This document shows positions 8,670 through 18,028 of a DNA stretch of 64,000 nt, piece by piece. Location of the stretch: positions 62,001 to 126,000 of the forward strand of contig NZ_WJIC01000004.1 of the NCBI RefSeq assembly GCF_009649815.1, given 5' to 3'. A model generated the notes under the pieces. That model ran no database searches, had not been told where the DNA came from, and saw only the letters and a list, made by a program, of their open reading frames with translations. Both the position numbers and the translations under genes were made by a program. This DNA comes from Nocardia sp. SYP-A9097 (GTDB lineage: Bacteria > Actinomycetota > Actinomycetes > Mycobacteriales > Mycobacteriaceae). Numbering within the stretch: the stretch's first letter is position 1; each line of letters opens with the position of its first letter.

Positions 8670-9175
8670 CCAGCGGGGTTCGGAAGATGGCCACGATTTT
8701 TCAGAGTGGGAACCTCGCCTGCCGTACCCGGCTTTCGCTCCCCTTTTGGGAGCCGCACTCTCGCGTCCCAGCGTGGCCGGCCGGCCGTGGGAACCTTCAG
8801 AACCAAAACGACAAAAAACAAGACAAAAGACGCCAGGGCGAGAAGAACCACCAACCAGAAGTGGACAATCCGGACAGGGTGAAGGGTCTCGGGGTCACGG
8901 CGCACACCCCTATCGACTCATCACACCCCGTCTCGTGCCAGCACACCCCTTGTATAAGGGGTGTGCTGATTAGACACGGGGTGTGATGGCGTCGAGGGTG
9001 GGCGGTTTGGGGGTTTTGGTCTTTGGGGTTTGTGTTTTTTGCTCGAGATCGGTACCACGGCCTGCCAGCCAGGCTGGGAGGTGGGAGTGCGGCTCCCAAA
9101 GGGGGAGCGAAAGTCGGGTACGGCAGACGACGTAACCACTCCGAAGAATCTTGGCCCTCCTCCGAACCCCGCTGG
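8670..9175. terminator. Giant nested palindrome between convergent genes, probable bidirectional terminator
   Basis: Three nested layers are visible. Outer arms 8670-8795 and 9051-9175 are imperfect inverted repeats of about 125 bp, roughly three-quarters identical, sharing stretches such as CCAGCGGGGTTCGGA and CTTTGGGAGCCGCACTC-like blocks. Inside them lie a nearly T-free A-rich tract (about 8797-8860) and a nearly A-free T-rich tract (about 9003-9045). The centre holds CATCACACCCCG (8919-8930) pairing with 8977-8988, and AGCACACCCCTT (8940-8951) pairing perfectly with 8956-8967 across a GTAT loop. Either strand's transcript reads A-rich, hairpin, U-rich, as an intrinsic terminator would. 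A similar structure occurs at 44.3-44.7 kb, also between convergent genes. Confidence 0.75.
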
Positions 9176-9223
9176 AACGTGATCTCCCGCAGGGTATTCG
9201 GCTACGAAGGCCCTGAGTGCATC

Positions 9224-9351
9224 CCCTCTACCATCCCATTCGACCGATTCCTCGGGAGAGACGCAACACGGATGTACTCACGCAGGCAAACGTCGAGAAG
9301 ACCCCTGCGTGAGTACATCCATGTTGCAGCACCCTGCCGGTCGGTAGAGGG
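9224..9351. terminator. Long hairpin just downstream of the arylsulfatase gene
   Basis: Left arm 9263-9286 (GCAACACGGATGTACTCACG and four more bases) pairs with 9304-9327 with one mismatch over 24 bp and a 17-base loop. A second, outer pair, CCCTCTACC (9224-9232) with GGTAGAGGG (9343-9351), encloses it. It begins about 17 bp beyond the sulfatase stop on the minus strand. There is no U-tract, so it may be a transcript-end stabilising hairpin or a Rho-type terminator rather than a classical intrinsic one. Confidence 0.55.
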
Positions 9352-9367
9352 ATTTGCCTGTTATGGG

Positions 9368-11800
9368 CTATTCAGCGATGAGTTCGGCCTCGGAATCCAG
9401 GGCGCGCCGGGTGTCTTCGGGGACGCCGATCGCGCCCGGGCTGTAGGTGACCGAGCGGAGGTTTCCGGTGTAGCGGAAGACGCCTCGGCGTTCGCGGAGA
9501 TCCCAGTCGACCGGGCCTCGGGCGTCGAGGCCGATGGAGATGCCGGTCCAGGGGGCCATGCCGACCAGTTGGATTTGGTCTGGGAGGTGGGCGGAGCGGA
9601 CGCCGTCTATGTGGATGGTGAAGTCCCAGCGGAGGTGGGGGCGGACCACTGCCGAGACCGTGATGTGTTGGCTGCCTTCGGGTATCGGGCCCGCGTCGAT
9701 GGTGGTGTAGCGGCCGTAGGCGTTGTAGCCGAAGATCAAATGGCCGTTTTCGACGAAGAGCAGGTAACCGCCCTGCGGGTCGCCGTGAGCTATCAGGACG
9801 CCTTCGTCACCGGTGCGGTAGCCGCGCCGGGTGGTCGGGACATCGCCGGTGCGGATTTCGGGGTGAGCTGGGGGTGTGCTCTGGTGGCCCGGGTTGCCGC
9901 CGAGGCTTATCGCAATTGTGAAGTCGCGGTAGGCGATCAGGCGTTGGGAGCGGTAGCGCTCCAGGGTGGGGGTGCCGGGGAGGATGCTGACACGTTCGGT
10001 GAATCGGGATTCCTCCGGGCGGCGGTTGGCGAGGTCCTGACGGGTGACGAGGGGGAAAACCGTGTTGTGCCAGGCGGCTTCGTCCCAGGCGGCTGAGAGT
10101 TCGGCGACCTTTTCCGGGAATTGCGCTGAGACGTCATGCAATTCGGTGGGGTCTGTGCGGACGTCGAAGAGTTGCCAGTGGGGGTTGTCGATGCCGCGTG
10201 CGGGTTCGTGGAGGGCTAGGAGCTTCCAGCCGTCGCGGTAGAAGCCGCGGTGGCCGGTCATCTCCGAATATTGTTCGACGTGGCGGGAGGTGGCGGCTCG
10301 ATCACGGAGGACATCGGCGGCGGAGATGCCGTCGAAATCCTTGGCGGGGAGGCCATTACGTACTGAGGGCCGATTCAGTCCCGCCAGCTCCAGCAGTGTC
10401 GGGGTCAGGTCGGTGACGTACGTGTACTCCTGGCGAATGCCGTTGTCGTCTTCGGTGCGCGGCAGGCCCTTGGGCCAGGAGAGCAGAAACGGCACCCGGA
10501 CACCACCCGCGAAGGTCTGGCCCTTGTAGAAGCGGAACGGGGTGTTGGACGCCTGGCCCCAACCGCGCGGGTAGTGCACGCCTAGCTTCGCGGTGCCGAT
10601 GAGCGAATCATCGTGCGGTACATCGCGTTCCCAGTCGGGTTCATCCACCTGTGCGAACTGCGCGAAATAGGTGCGCGTGCCCTCCGGGCCGCCTTCGGCG
10701 GTGCCGCCATTATCGGAGGTGAAGACGATGATGGTGTTGTCGAGTTCGCCGAATTGCTCCAGGGTTTCGACGATTCGGCCCAGGCTCTGGTCGATGCTGT
10801 CGACCATGCCCGCGTACACCTCCATGTACCGATCGAATCGTGACTGTTGCTCGGGTGTCAGCGAATCCCATTCCTGCGCTTCATAACCCGGTTCGGTATT
10901 GCGTGGCTTCTGTTGCGTGCCCTCCGGGAACAACCCCTGTGCGAGCTGAGCGGCGAATCGGCTCTGCCGCAGTCGATCCCAGCCCTCCTGGTACCGACCC
11001 CGGTATTTGGCAAGGTCTTCCGGCTTCGCCTGCAATGGCCCGTGCATGGCGGTGTGCGCGAAGTACAGGAAGAACGGCTTGTCGGCGTCGTGCGCGCGCA
11101 GTTCCTTCAGGTATCCGATGGCGCGATCGGTGTAATCGTCGGTGAGGTAGTAACCCTCGGGGTACTCGTCCACATCGACCGGTGAACTATCCGAGATGAG
11201 CTGATTCGGATGGTAGAAGGAGTTCAATCCCTCCAAAGATCCGTAATACCGGTCGAATCCGCGCTGGGTCGGCCAGGAATCGCGGTGCGCGGCCGGGTGT
11301 AGCGTGGCATCGCGCACCAGATGCCATTTTCCGACCGCGTAGGTGGCATATCCATTGGCGCGCAATATCTCCGGCAGAGTCAGCACATCATCGGCGAGTT
11401 CCAGGCGCAGACCGGGATAGCCGGGATCGGCATTGGCCACGAAGCCGAATCCGGCGCGATGCGAATTCACGCCCGTCAGCAGTGCTGCCCGCGAGGGTGA
11501 GCAGAGCGGGGTGGTGTGAAAGTTGGTGAGCCGCAAACCCGTTGCCGCGATCCGATCCAAGGTGGGTGTTTCGATCTCCGAGCCGAACGGCCCGATATCG
11601 CTGAACCCCATATCGTCCACGAGCACCACGATGATGTTGGGTGCGCCGGCGGGGGCGGACGGCGGGTAGATCCACTCCGGGGTGGAATCGGCGGTGGTGC
11701 GGCCGATTTCGCCGGTGAAGTTCTCATAGCCACGGGCATTGGCGGGGACAGGCATTCTTCCAGCAAAGGGCCGGGGGCGGTCCGTTCGCCAGGGTTTCAT
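9368..11800 (-). CDS. Arylsulfatase, formylglycine-dependent (type I)
   Basis: Hydrolyses a sulfate ester. About 810 residues; the sulfatase domain begins with the metal-binding IIVVLVDDMGFSDIG near residue 55. The modification motif is LCSPSRAALLTG (CxPxR; the Cys becomes formylglycine), then GKWHL, and the metal-site IIVFTSDNGG. A long C-terminal extension of beta-rich character (final ~230 residues) is usual for the large actinobacterial arylsulfatases. No signal peptide is evident. Start chosen at ATG 11800; 11815 and 11755 are alternatives. An FGE that could activate it lies at 59186. It is divergent from the ABC importer at 11924, which may import a sulfur source or product, though that is speculation. 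Confidence 0.92.
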   Translation of the reverse strand: MKPWRTDRPRPFAGRMPVPANARGYENFTGEIGRTTADSTPEWIYPPSAPAGAPNIIVVLVDDMGFSDIGPFGSEIETPTLDRIAATGLRLTNFHTTPLCSPSRAALLTGVNSHRAGFGFVANADPGYPGLRLELADDVLTLPEILRANGYATYAVGKWHLVRDATLHPAAHRDSWPTQRGFDRYYGSLEGLNSFYHPNQLISDSSPVDVDEYPEGYYLTDDYTDRAIGYLKELRAHDADKPFFLYFAHTAMHGPLQAKPEDLAKYRGRYQEGWDRLRQSRFAAQLAQGLFPEGTQQKPRNTEPGYEAQEWDSLTPEQQSRFDRYMEVYAGMVDSIDQSLGRIVETLEQFGELDNTIIVFTSDNGGTAEGGPEGTRTYFAQFAQVDEPDWERDVPHDDSLIGTAKLGVHYPRGWGQASNTPFRFYKGQTFAGGVRVPFLLSWPKGLPRTEDDNGIRQEYTYVTDLTPTLLELAGLNRPSVRNGLPAKDFDGISAADVLRDRAATSRHVEQYSEMTGHRGFYRDGWKLLALHEPARGIDNPHWQLFDVRTDPTELHDVSAQFPEKVAELSAAWDEAAWHNTVFPLVTRQDLANRRPEESRFTERVSILPGTPTLERYRSQRLIAYRDFTIAISLGGNPGHQSTPPAHPEIRTGDVPTTRRGYRTGDEGVLIAHGDPQGGYLLFVENGHLIFGYNAYGRYTTIDAGPIPEGSQHITVSAVVRPHLRWDFTIHIDGVRSAHLPDQIQLVGMAPWTGISIGLDARGPVDWDLRERRGVFRYTGNLRSVTYSPGAIGVPEDTRRALDSEAELIAE

Positions 11801-11923
11801 TCTGGCTGCGCGCAACCGGTGATCGCCCGCTCACCCGCTGTTAGCGTCCTGATCCACAGTCCCCCCGGGGTGCGTCCACACACCCCGCCGCGGCATGCCG
11901 CCACGTATCTCGAGGATTTCCAG

Positions 11924-13513
11924 ATGAATTCTGCCCCCGGTGTCCTAGACCGCCGTCGTTTCCTGCGCAGCTCCGGTATCGCCGCGCTGGCCATCTTCGG
12001 CGGCGGCGCACTGGCCGCCTGCACCTCGGCGGTGAATCAGAGCAAGGGTGGCGGCGATGACAACGCACAGCCGGTCAAGGGCGGGACGCTGAACTACGGC
12101 GTGCTGGTCGATCTGGTTCCGGCGAATATTCTCACCAATACCGGCACCACCCCAACGGTTGTCGGCCTGGTCTTCGAATCACTGGTGCGCTATCCGCACG
12201 ACAAGCTGGAGCCGCAACCGCTGCTGGCGAAGAAGTGGACTCTCGCGCCCGACGGGCAGTCCATCACCCTGGAATTGCGCGATGACGTCAAGTTCCACAG
12301 CGGGCGCGCGTTCACCTCCAAGGATGTCGAATTCTCGCTGCGCACCTATGCCGATCCGAAGTGGTCGGCACAGTTGAAGAGCACCGCCGCCGCTATCACC
12401 GGCTATGACACCACCGACCCGCACAAGATCGTACTGACCTTCGCGCATCCGCTCGGCAACATTTTCGATCTGCTCGATACCGCGCCGATTCTGGACAGCG
12501 AGACCATCGATCAGCTCGCCACCGGCGACAAGATCGTCGGCACCGGTCCGTTCCGATTCGTACAGCGAATCCCCAACCAGCGGTTGGTCTTCGAGAAGAA
12601 TCCGGCCTACTGGGTGCCGGAGCGGCCCTACCTCGATCGGGTCGAACTCAACATCATCTCCGATAGTCAGGCGCAGCTCAACGCGCTCAAATCCGGTCGG
12701 ATCCAGTTCGCGGACGGCATCGGGTATCGCGATAACGAGAACCTCGACAAGACCGACGACTTCCGCGCGATCCGCTTCGAAGGCGCCGAACTGCAGCTGT
12801 ATGTCGGTGCGAACGTGCAGGATCCGGCCCTGGCGGAGGTGCGGCTGCGGCAGGCCATCGCCTACGCGATCGACCGCGATCGGATCATCACCGAGGTATT
12901 CCGGGGCGCGGGGTACACGCTGAATCTGCCGTGGCCCAAGTCCTCTCCAGCCTTCGACGAGGCCCGCAACAGCCGCTACGCGAGGGATGTGCCCAAGGCG
13001 AAACAGCTTGTCTCCCAACTGCCCAAGCCGCCCAAGCTGCCACTGGCCTACAACACCGCGTACAGCACCTATGAGGCCACCGCGCAGATCGTGCAGGCCA
13101 ACCTTGCCGAAGCCGGCATCGAGGTGGAGTTGGTGCCGACCGAGAACGCCACCTTCGTCAAGCAGTTGATCGGCGCGCAGTTCCCGGGCCTGTGGATCAC
13201 CGACCATTCGTGGGCGCAGTTCGTGCCCTCCACGCTCGCGGTCAGCGCGTACCCGTTCAATGCCCGCAAGAACGCCTCGCATTACGAATCACCCGCCTAT
13301 GTCGCGGCGGCCGACAGCGCCTGGAAACTGCCGCAGGGCACCGGACCCGACGCGACCCGCGCCTACCAGTCGCTCAGCGATCAACTGCTGGACGGACTGT
13401 TCCTGATCGAGATCGGCGCGCGCTTCTACCAGTACGGGTCCACGCGAAAGCTGCACGGCGTCAACTGGACCAAGCGCCGGGAGGGCGTGTTCACCGAGAC
13501 GTTCCTGGTATGA
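11924..13513 (+). CDS. Peptide/nickel-type ABC transporter substrate-binding lipoprotein (SBP family 5)
   Basis: 529 residues. The N-terminus carries a twin-arginine signal RRRFLRSSGIAALAIF ending in a lipobox LAAC, so the protein is probably Tat-exported and lipid-anchored. The SBP_bac_5 body includes LEPQPLLAKKWTLAPDGQSI and LRDDVKFHSGRAFTSKDVEF, then TGPFRFVQ. I start it at ATG 11924, because the longer open frame back to 11516 runs antisense into the arylsulfatase. The stop overlaps the next start (ATGA at 13510-13513). First gene of a four-gene importer operon; the ligand cannot be read from sequence. Confidence 0.93.
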   Translation: MNSAPGVLDRRRFLRSSGIAALAIFGGGALAACTSAVNQSKGGGDDNAQPVKGGTLNYGVLVDLVPANILTNTGTTPTVVGLVFESLVRYPHDKLEPQPLLAKKWTLAPDGQSITLELRDDVKFHSGRAFTSKDVEFSLRTYADPKWSAQLKSTAAAITGYDTTDPHKIVLTFAHPLGNIFDLLDTAPILDSETIDQLATGDKIVGTGPFRFVQRIPNQRLVFEKNPAYWVPERPYLDRVELNIISDSQAQLNALKSGRIQFADGIGYRDNENLDKTDDFRAIRFEGAELQLYVGANVQDPALAEVRLRQAIAYAIDRDRIITEVFRGAGYTLNLPWPKSSPAFDEARNSRYARDVPKAKQLVSQLPKPPKLPLAYNTAYSTYEATAQIVQANLAEAGIEVELVPTENATFVKQLIGAQFPGLWITDHSWAQFVPSTLAVSAYPFNARKNASHYESPAYVAAADSAWKLPQGTGPDATRAYQSLSDQLLDGLFLIEIGARFYQYGSTRKLHGVNWTKRREGVFTETFLV

Positions 13514-14469
13514 GCGCCTATCTGCTGCGCCGTGTTCCGTCCGCGCTGGCGGTGCTCTTCGGCGCCTCCGTACTGATCTTCCTGCTGCTGCGGCTGGTGC
13601 CCGGCGATCCGGCCACCATTCTGGCCGGGACCGACGCGACACCGGAAACCATCGCCGGTATTCGCCACCAGCTTGGCCTGGATCGATCGATTCCCGCCCA
13701 ATACCTGACCTGGCTGCACGGTGTGATCACCGGTGATCTCGGGCGCTCGTACATTATCGGCGGGCAGATCGCGGATCTGGTCGGGCGCGGGCTCGCCAAT
13801 ACCCTCGTGCTCGCGGCATCCGCACTGCTGCTCGCGATCGTGGTGAGTCTCGCGGTCGGTGTCGCCGCCGTCCTGTGGGACCGGCGCTGGCTGAATTCCA
13901 TTGTGGCCGCGGTGAATACGGTCGCGGTCGCGATTCCGGTCTTCGTCACCGGCGTACTGCTGGTGCTGGTGTTCGCCATCGCGATTCCGATTCTCCCGGC
14001 GGGCGGTATTCCGCCGGACGGGTTCATCGCCCGACCCGATATCGCGGTGCAGTACCTGCTACTGCCGTCGATCTGCCTCGCCCTGCCGGTCACGGCCGCG
14101 CTCACTCGATTTCTCACCGAATCACTCCGCACCGAACTGCGCAAACCCTATGTGCTCACCGCGCGGGCGCTGGGTATCTCACATCGGCGGATCGTCACCC
14201 GCGGCGCGCTGCGCAATGCGCTGCCCACCGTGCTGACCGTGCTCGGCATCCAGACCGGACAGCTGCTGGGCGGTGCGGTGCTGGTGGAAGCGGCTTTCGC
14301 CTGGCCGGGTATCGGGCAGCTCATCGAACAGGGCATCAACCGGCGCGATTATCCGGTGGTGCAGGCACTGTTGCTGTTCTCGGTGGCGGTATTCGTGGCC
14401 ATCCAATTGACCACCGATGTGGTGCACGCTTGGCTCGATCCGCGAATTCGTATCGGAGGCAGGGCATGA
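13510..14469 (+). CDS. ABC transporter permease, DppB/OppB type
   Basis: 319-residue inner-membrane permease starting MSAYLLRRVPSALAVLFGAS, with the DppB-family LRLVPGDPATIL near residue 30, about six transmembrane segments, and the EAA loop LRTELRKPYVLTARALGIS near residue 205. ATGA overlaps join it to the binding protein before it and the second permease after it, so the operon is translationally coupled. It would form the membrane channel as a heterodimer with the next gene product. Confidence 0.93.
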   Translation: MSAYLLRRVPSALAVLFGASVLIFLLLRLVPGDPATILAGTDATPETIAGIRHQLGLDRSIPAQYLTWLHGVITGDLGRSYIIGGQIADLVGRGLANTLVLAASALLLAIVVSLAVGVAAVLWDRRWLNSIVAAVNTVAVAIPVFVTGVLLVLVFAIAIPILPAGGIPPDGFIARPDIAVQYLLLPSICLALPVTAALTRFLTESLRTELRKPYVLTARALGISHRRIVTRGALRNALPTVLTVLGIQTGQLLGGAVLVEAAFAWPGIGQLIEQGINRRDYPVVQALLLFSVAVFVAIQLTTDVVHAWLDPRIRIGGRA

Positions 14470-15329
14470 GCGCCCTCGATCTCGCCGAGCCGGTGGAAAC
14501 CGCTGCGCGCGAACCGAATCCGCTCCGGAGGGCGCTGCGCACGGGGCAGGGCCTGGCCGGGGTGCTGCTGATCGCGATCATCGCGTTCGCGGGCCTGGCC
14601 GCCGGACTGCTGACGAAATACGATCCGCTGACCCAGATTCCGGGCGCCAACCTGCTCGGACCGAGTGCTGAGCATTGGCTCGGCACCGACGGCGTCAACC
14701 GCGATGTATTCACCCGGGTACTGCACGGGATTCGCGTCGATCTGCTGATCGCGTTCGTGGCCGTGCCCGCGGGTGCGCTGCTCGGTGGGCTCACCGGATT
14801 GCTGGCCAGTGTCAACAGCATCGCCGATGTGATCACCCAGCGGGCATTCGATCTGATTCTCGCCTTCCCGGCATTGATCTTCGCCATCGCGCTCTCCGCC
14901 ATTACCGGCCCGGGTGTGCAGGCCGTGATCGTGGTCGTCGTAGTCGCCGAAATCCCCATATTCGGCAGGCAGATTCGCACCGCGATCCTGGCCGTACGCG
15001 AACAGCCGTATGTGGAGGCCGCCGAGGTGATCGGCGCGGGCACCTGGTGGACGCTGCGTAAACATGTGCTGCCCAATGTGATCGAGCCGCTCGCGGTGCA
15101 ATTGGCGCTGTCGGCGTCGCTCGCGGTGTTCATCGAGGGGGCCATGAGCTTCATCGGTATCGGGGTACGACCGCCGGATCCCTCACTGGGATCGCTCATT
15201 TCCGAGTCGATCCACTACCTGGACGTCAATCCGGCGTACGCCATCGGACCACTGCTGGTGGTCTCCGGCCTGACCCTCGGATTCCTATTGATCGCCCAGG
15301 CACTGGGCCGCGCCCGGAGGATCGGATGA
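14466..15329 (+). CDS. ABC transporter permease, DppC/OppC type
   Basis: 287 residues. An N-terminal cytoplasmic tail precedes the first transmembrane helix GLAGVLLIAIIAFAGLAAGL. The family marker HWLGTDGVNRDVFTRVLHG follows near residue 70, as does the EAA loop REQPYVEAAEVIGAGTWW near residue 180. ATGA overlaps on both sides place it in the same operon as the other three importer genes. It pairs with the preceding permease. Confidence 0.93.
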   Translation: MSALDLAEPVETAAREPNPLRRALRTGQGLAGVLLIAIIAFAGLAAGLLTKYDPLTQIPGANLLGPSAEHWLGTDGVNRDVFTRVLHGIRVDLLIAFVAVPAGALLGGLTGLLASVNSIADVITQRAFDLILAFPALIFAIALSAITGPGVQAVIVVVVVAEIPIFGRQIRTAILAVREQPYVEAAEVIGAGTWWTLRKHVLPNVIEPLAVQLALSASLAVFIEGAMSFIGIGVRPPDPSLGSLISESIHYLDVNPAYAIGPLLVVSGLTLGFLLIAQALGRARRIG

Positions 15330-17005
15330 GCGAGCACGAGACGCTGCTGGATATTCGTAACCTGGTGGTGCGCTTCGGCACTCGCACCGTGGTCGACGGC
15401 GTCGAGGTTCGGGTGGGACGCGGTGAGACGGTGGCGCTGGTGGGTGAATCCGGCTCCGGGAAGTCACTCACCGCACGCGCGGTACTCGGGTTGCTGCCCG
15501 AGGGCGCGCACGCCGAGGGTTCGATTCGCCTGGGCGGCACCGAGATCATCGGCACACCCGACACCGAGCTGCGCGCCCTGCGCGGCACCCGCGCCGCCAT
15601 GGTGTTCCAGGAGCCGCAGACCGCGCTCAATCCGGTGCAGAAGATCGGCACCCAGATAGCGCAGGCGCTGCGGGCGCATCGGCCGATCGGTAAGGCGCAG
15701 GCCAGGACTCGCGCCATCGAGCTGCTGACCCTGGTCGATATTCCGGAGCCGGACAAGCGCGTCGACTGGTATCCGCATCAGCTCTCCGGTGGGCAGAAAC
15801 AGCGGGTGGTGATCGCGCTGGCGCTGTCGGGCGAACCCGAGCTGCTGATCGCCGACGAGCCGACCACGGCCCTGGATGTCACCGTGCAGGCCGAGATCCT
15901 GGACCTGCTCCGGGATCTGCAGGCCCGCACCGGAACCGCGATTCTTTTCATTACCCACAATCTCGGCGTGGTGGCGGCGATCGCCGATCGCGTGGTGGTG
16001 ATGAACGCGGGCCGGATCGTCGAAACCCGGACTGTCCAAGACCTTTTCACCGATCCACGGGAGAATTACACCCGCACATTGCTGGAAGCGGTTCCGACAC
16101 TGCCGGGGTCCGTCGCCGCCCCAACACCCGTCGTGGCAGTCGGCGACCCCTCGGCGGTCGCGCCCGCCACCGAGCAGCCGGAACCGGTCCTGCGAATTTC
16201 GCACCTGTCGGTGGTATATCGCCGTCAGCGCAAGGAGTTCCGCGCGCTACACGATGTCTCGCTGACCGTCGCGCCCCGCGAGGTGATCGGCCTGGTCGGC
16301 GAATCCGGTTCCGGCAAGAGCACTCTCGGCCGCACCGCCCTGGGACTGGTCCCCGCCGCGGCCGGCGAGGTGGTGCTCCAGGGCGTCCGCCTGAACGGTC
16401 TGGGCAAGCGCGACCTGCGTGGCCTGCGCAAGAACGTGGCCCTGGTACACCAGGACGTCACCGCCTCCCTGGACCCGCGTCGCACCCTCGGGGACGCCAT
16501 CGGCGAACCGCTCCTGGTGCATCGCGCCGCCTCCGGCGCACTGCTGCGCGCCAAGGTGGGCGATCTGCTGGAGTCGGTGCGCCTGCCCCGCGACTACGCC
16601 ACCCGCCGCCCCGCCGAGCTCTCCGGCGGCCAGCGTCAGCGGGTCGCGCTGGCTCGGGCGCTCGCGCTCGCGCCCCGACTGCTGGTGGCGGACGAACCCA
16701 CCAGCGCCCTGGACGTATCGGTGCAGGCACAGGTACTGGACCTGTTCACCGATCTGCGCGAAGAGTACGGTTTCGCCTGCCTGTTCATCAGTCACGATCT
16801 CGCGGTGATCAACCGGATAGCCGATCGCGTGGTAGTCCTGAAGGCGGGAAATGTGGTGGAAAGCGGCCCGGTGACGGAAGTTTTCGGTAATCCTGGACAG
16901 GAATACACGCGGCGCTTGCTGGCCGCGGTGCCGGCACCGGATCCGGTGCGCGCGCGGCGCGCGGAATCCGAGCCCGCGCATCCCGCGTTCGCGCTGGGAG
17001 CGTGA
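15326..17005 (+). CDS. ABC transporter ATPase with two fused nucleotide-binding domains (DppD-DppF type)
   Basis: 559 residues holding both ATPases of the importer. Domain 1 has Walker A GESGSGKS near residue 38, signature LSGGQKQR and Walker B LLIADEPTTALD. Domain 2 (from about residue 290) has Walker A GESGSGKST, signature LSGGQRQR and Walker B LLVADEPTSALD. Each ends in the oligopeptide-type C-terminal extension. The start overlaps the stop of the permease. It completes the importer (binding lipoprotein, two permeases, fused ATPase). About 150 bp without a gene follow before the XRE regulator. Confidence 0.95.
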   Translation: MSEHETLLDIRNLVVRFGTRTVVDGVEVRVGRGETVALVGESGSGKSLTARAVLGLLPEGAHAEGSIRLGGTEIIGTPDTELRALRGTRAAMVFQEPQTALNPVQKIGTQIAQALRAHRPIGKAQARTRAIELLTLVDIPEPDKRVDWYPHQLSGGQKQRVVIALALSGEPELLIADEPTTALDVTVQAEILDLLRDLQARTGTAILFITHNLGVVAAIADRVVVMNAGRIVETRTVQDLFTDPRENYTRTLLEAVPTLPGSVAAPTPVVAVGDPSAVAPATEQPEPVLRISHLSVVYRRQRKEFRALHDVSLTVAPREVIGLVGESGSGKSTLGRTALGLVPAAAGEVVLQGVRLNGLGKRDLRGLRKNVALVHQDVTASLDPRRTLGDAIGEPLLVHRAASGALLRAKVGDLLESVRLPRDYATRRPAELSGGQRQRVALARALALAPRLLVADEPTSALDVSVQAQVLDLFTDLREEYGFACLFISHDLAVINRIADRVVVLKAGNVVESGPVTEVFGNPGQEYTRRLLAAVPAPDPVRARRAESEPAHPAFALGA

Positions 17006-17157
17006 CGGGAATTCCGAACAGGATCGGCGACATATACAAACAGGGATAGTCGCGCATACGCGTCACAGGCCTGTTTTGTGCAAGCATCCCCAGTGGGGGC
17101 AACCCGGCGGCATCTCGAACGAGACGCCGCTCGCCGGGCAAGCTGAAGGGAGATGCG

Positions 17158-17940
17158 GTGGTCGCCGATATGGCCTGCGGACGTGAATCTCGGGAGCTCG
17201 AAGCACCCACTTTCGGAAATCTGCTGCGCCGCCTGCGCGACGGCCGTGGGGTATCCCGCGAACGGCTGGCCTTCAACGCTGGTGTAAGCGCAAGTTACAT
17301 AACGCATTTGGAGAAAGGCGATCGCGGAAATCCGACTCGTGAGGTGGTGGAAGCGCTTACTCGCTATCTTGATCGATTGGATCCGCTCAGCTCCGCCGAT
17401 CACCGCCAGCTGACCGATCTCGCGGGGCTGGGAACGGGTGAGATGCCCACCGTGGAGCAGCTACGCGGCGCTATTACCCCCGATATGCGCCGAGTATTGG
17501 ACCTGCACCGCCCGAATCTGGCCGCCTATTTGGATGTGCGCGCCAATGTGCTCGCCTGGAACGAAAGTTGGGAAGAGGCGTTCCCCGGCGTATGCGAGGA
17601 CGGCAATATGCTGCGCTGGTTCTTCGGCAATGACCTGGCCGCCCGAGTCCTGGTGGATTGGGATTCCGATGTGCGCCAAGTGGTTCGGTGGATGCGCGGA
17701 TTGATCGGCCGCTCCGGCGATGTCACCGGCTTCATCGAACTGCTCGCCGAACTCGGCGAATTCCCCAAATTCCGGCACGCCTGGGCCGACGGCGGCGTGG
17801 CCTTCGCCCCGCACGTCTGGACCATACATCTGCGCAACCCCGCAACCGGTCTCCACCGCAAGATCTACGCCCAAACCGGCCGCGTCGACACCGGCCCCCA
17901 CCCCGGCCACCTGCTGGCCATCCTCGGCCTCAACGGCTGA
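17158..17940 (+). CDS. XRE-family regulator with MmyB-like ligand-binding domain (paralog 1)
   Basis: 260 residues. The N-terminal helix-turn-helix includes LLRRLRDGRGVSRERLAFNA and GVSASYITHLEKGDRG at residues ~20-60. The C-terminal half (LDLHRPNLAAYLDVRANVLA onward) resembles the MmyB ligand-binding domain seen in XRE regulators thought to bind small hydrophobic ligands. GTG start 17158 is preceded by AAGGGAGATGC. A close paralog lies at 20117-20962 in the same orientation, with the mobA-moeA gene between them on the opposite strand. The upstream 152 bp hold AT-rich promoter-like sequence near 17030. Targets are unknown. Confidence 0.88.
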   Translation: MVADMACGRESRELEAPTFGNLLRRLRDGRGVSRERLAFNAGVSASYITHLEKGDRGNPTREVVEALTRYLDRLDPLSSADHRQLTDLAGLGTGEMPTVEQLRGAITPDMRRVLDLHRPNLAAYLDVRANVLAWNESWEEAFPGVCEDGNMLRWFFGNDLAARVLVDWDSDVRQVVRWMRGLIGRSGDVTGFIELLAELGEFPKFRHAWADGGVAFAPHVWTIHLRNPATGLHRKIYAQTGRVDTGPHPGHLLAILGLNG

Positions 17941-18028
17941 CTCCGGCTTCAACGTCTGGCCCTCCGACCTCGGCGGCTGCCTCCCCCCGAGATGACGGGG
18001 TAGGGCCAACACGGAATGCCGGGATGCG

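Noticed and set aside
8627..8905. A 92-residue minus-strand protein with a hydrophobic N-terminus (VVLLALASFVLFFVVLVL)
   Set aside because: The hydrophobic stretch is simply the translation of the A/T-biased tract of the large palindrome, and the rest is Arg/Pro filler; no ribosome site.
17985..18020. A third copy of the palindromic repeat near the mobA-moeA stop
   Set aside because: GATGACGGGGT and ATGCCGGGATG match parts of the unit, but in the wrong order and spacing and without inverted arms.
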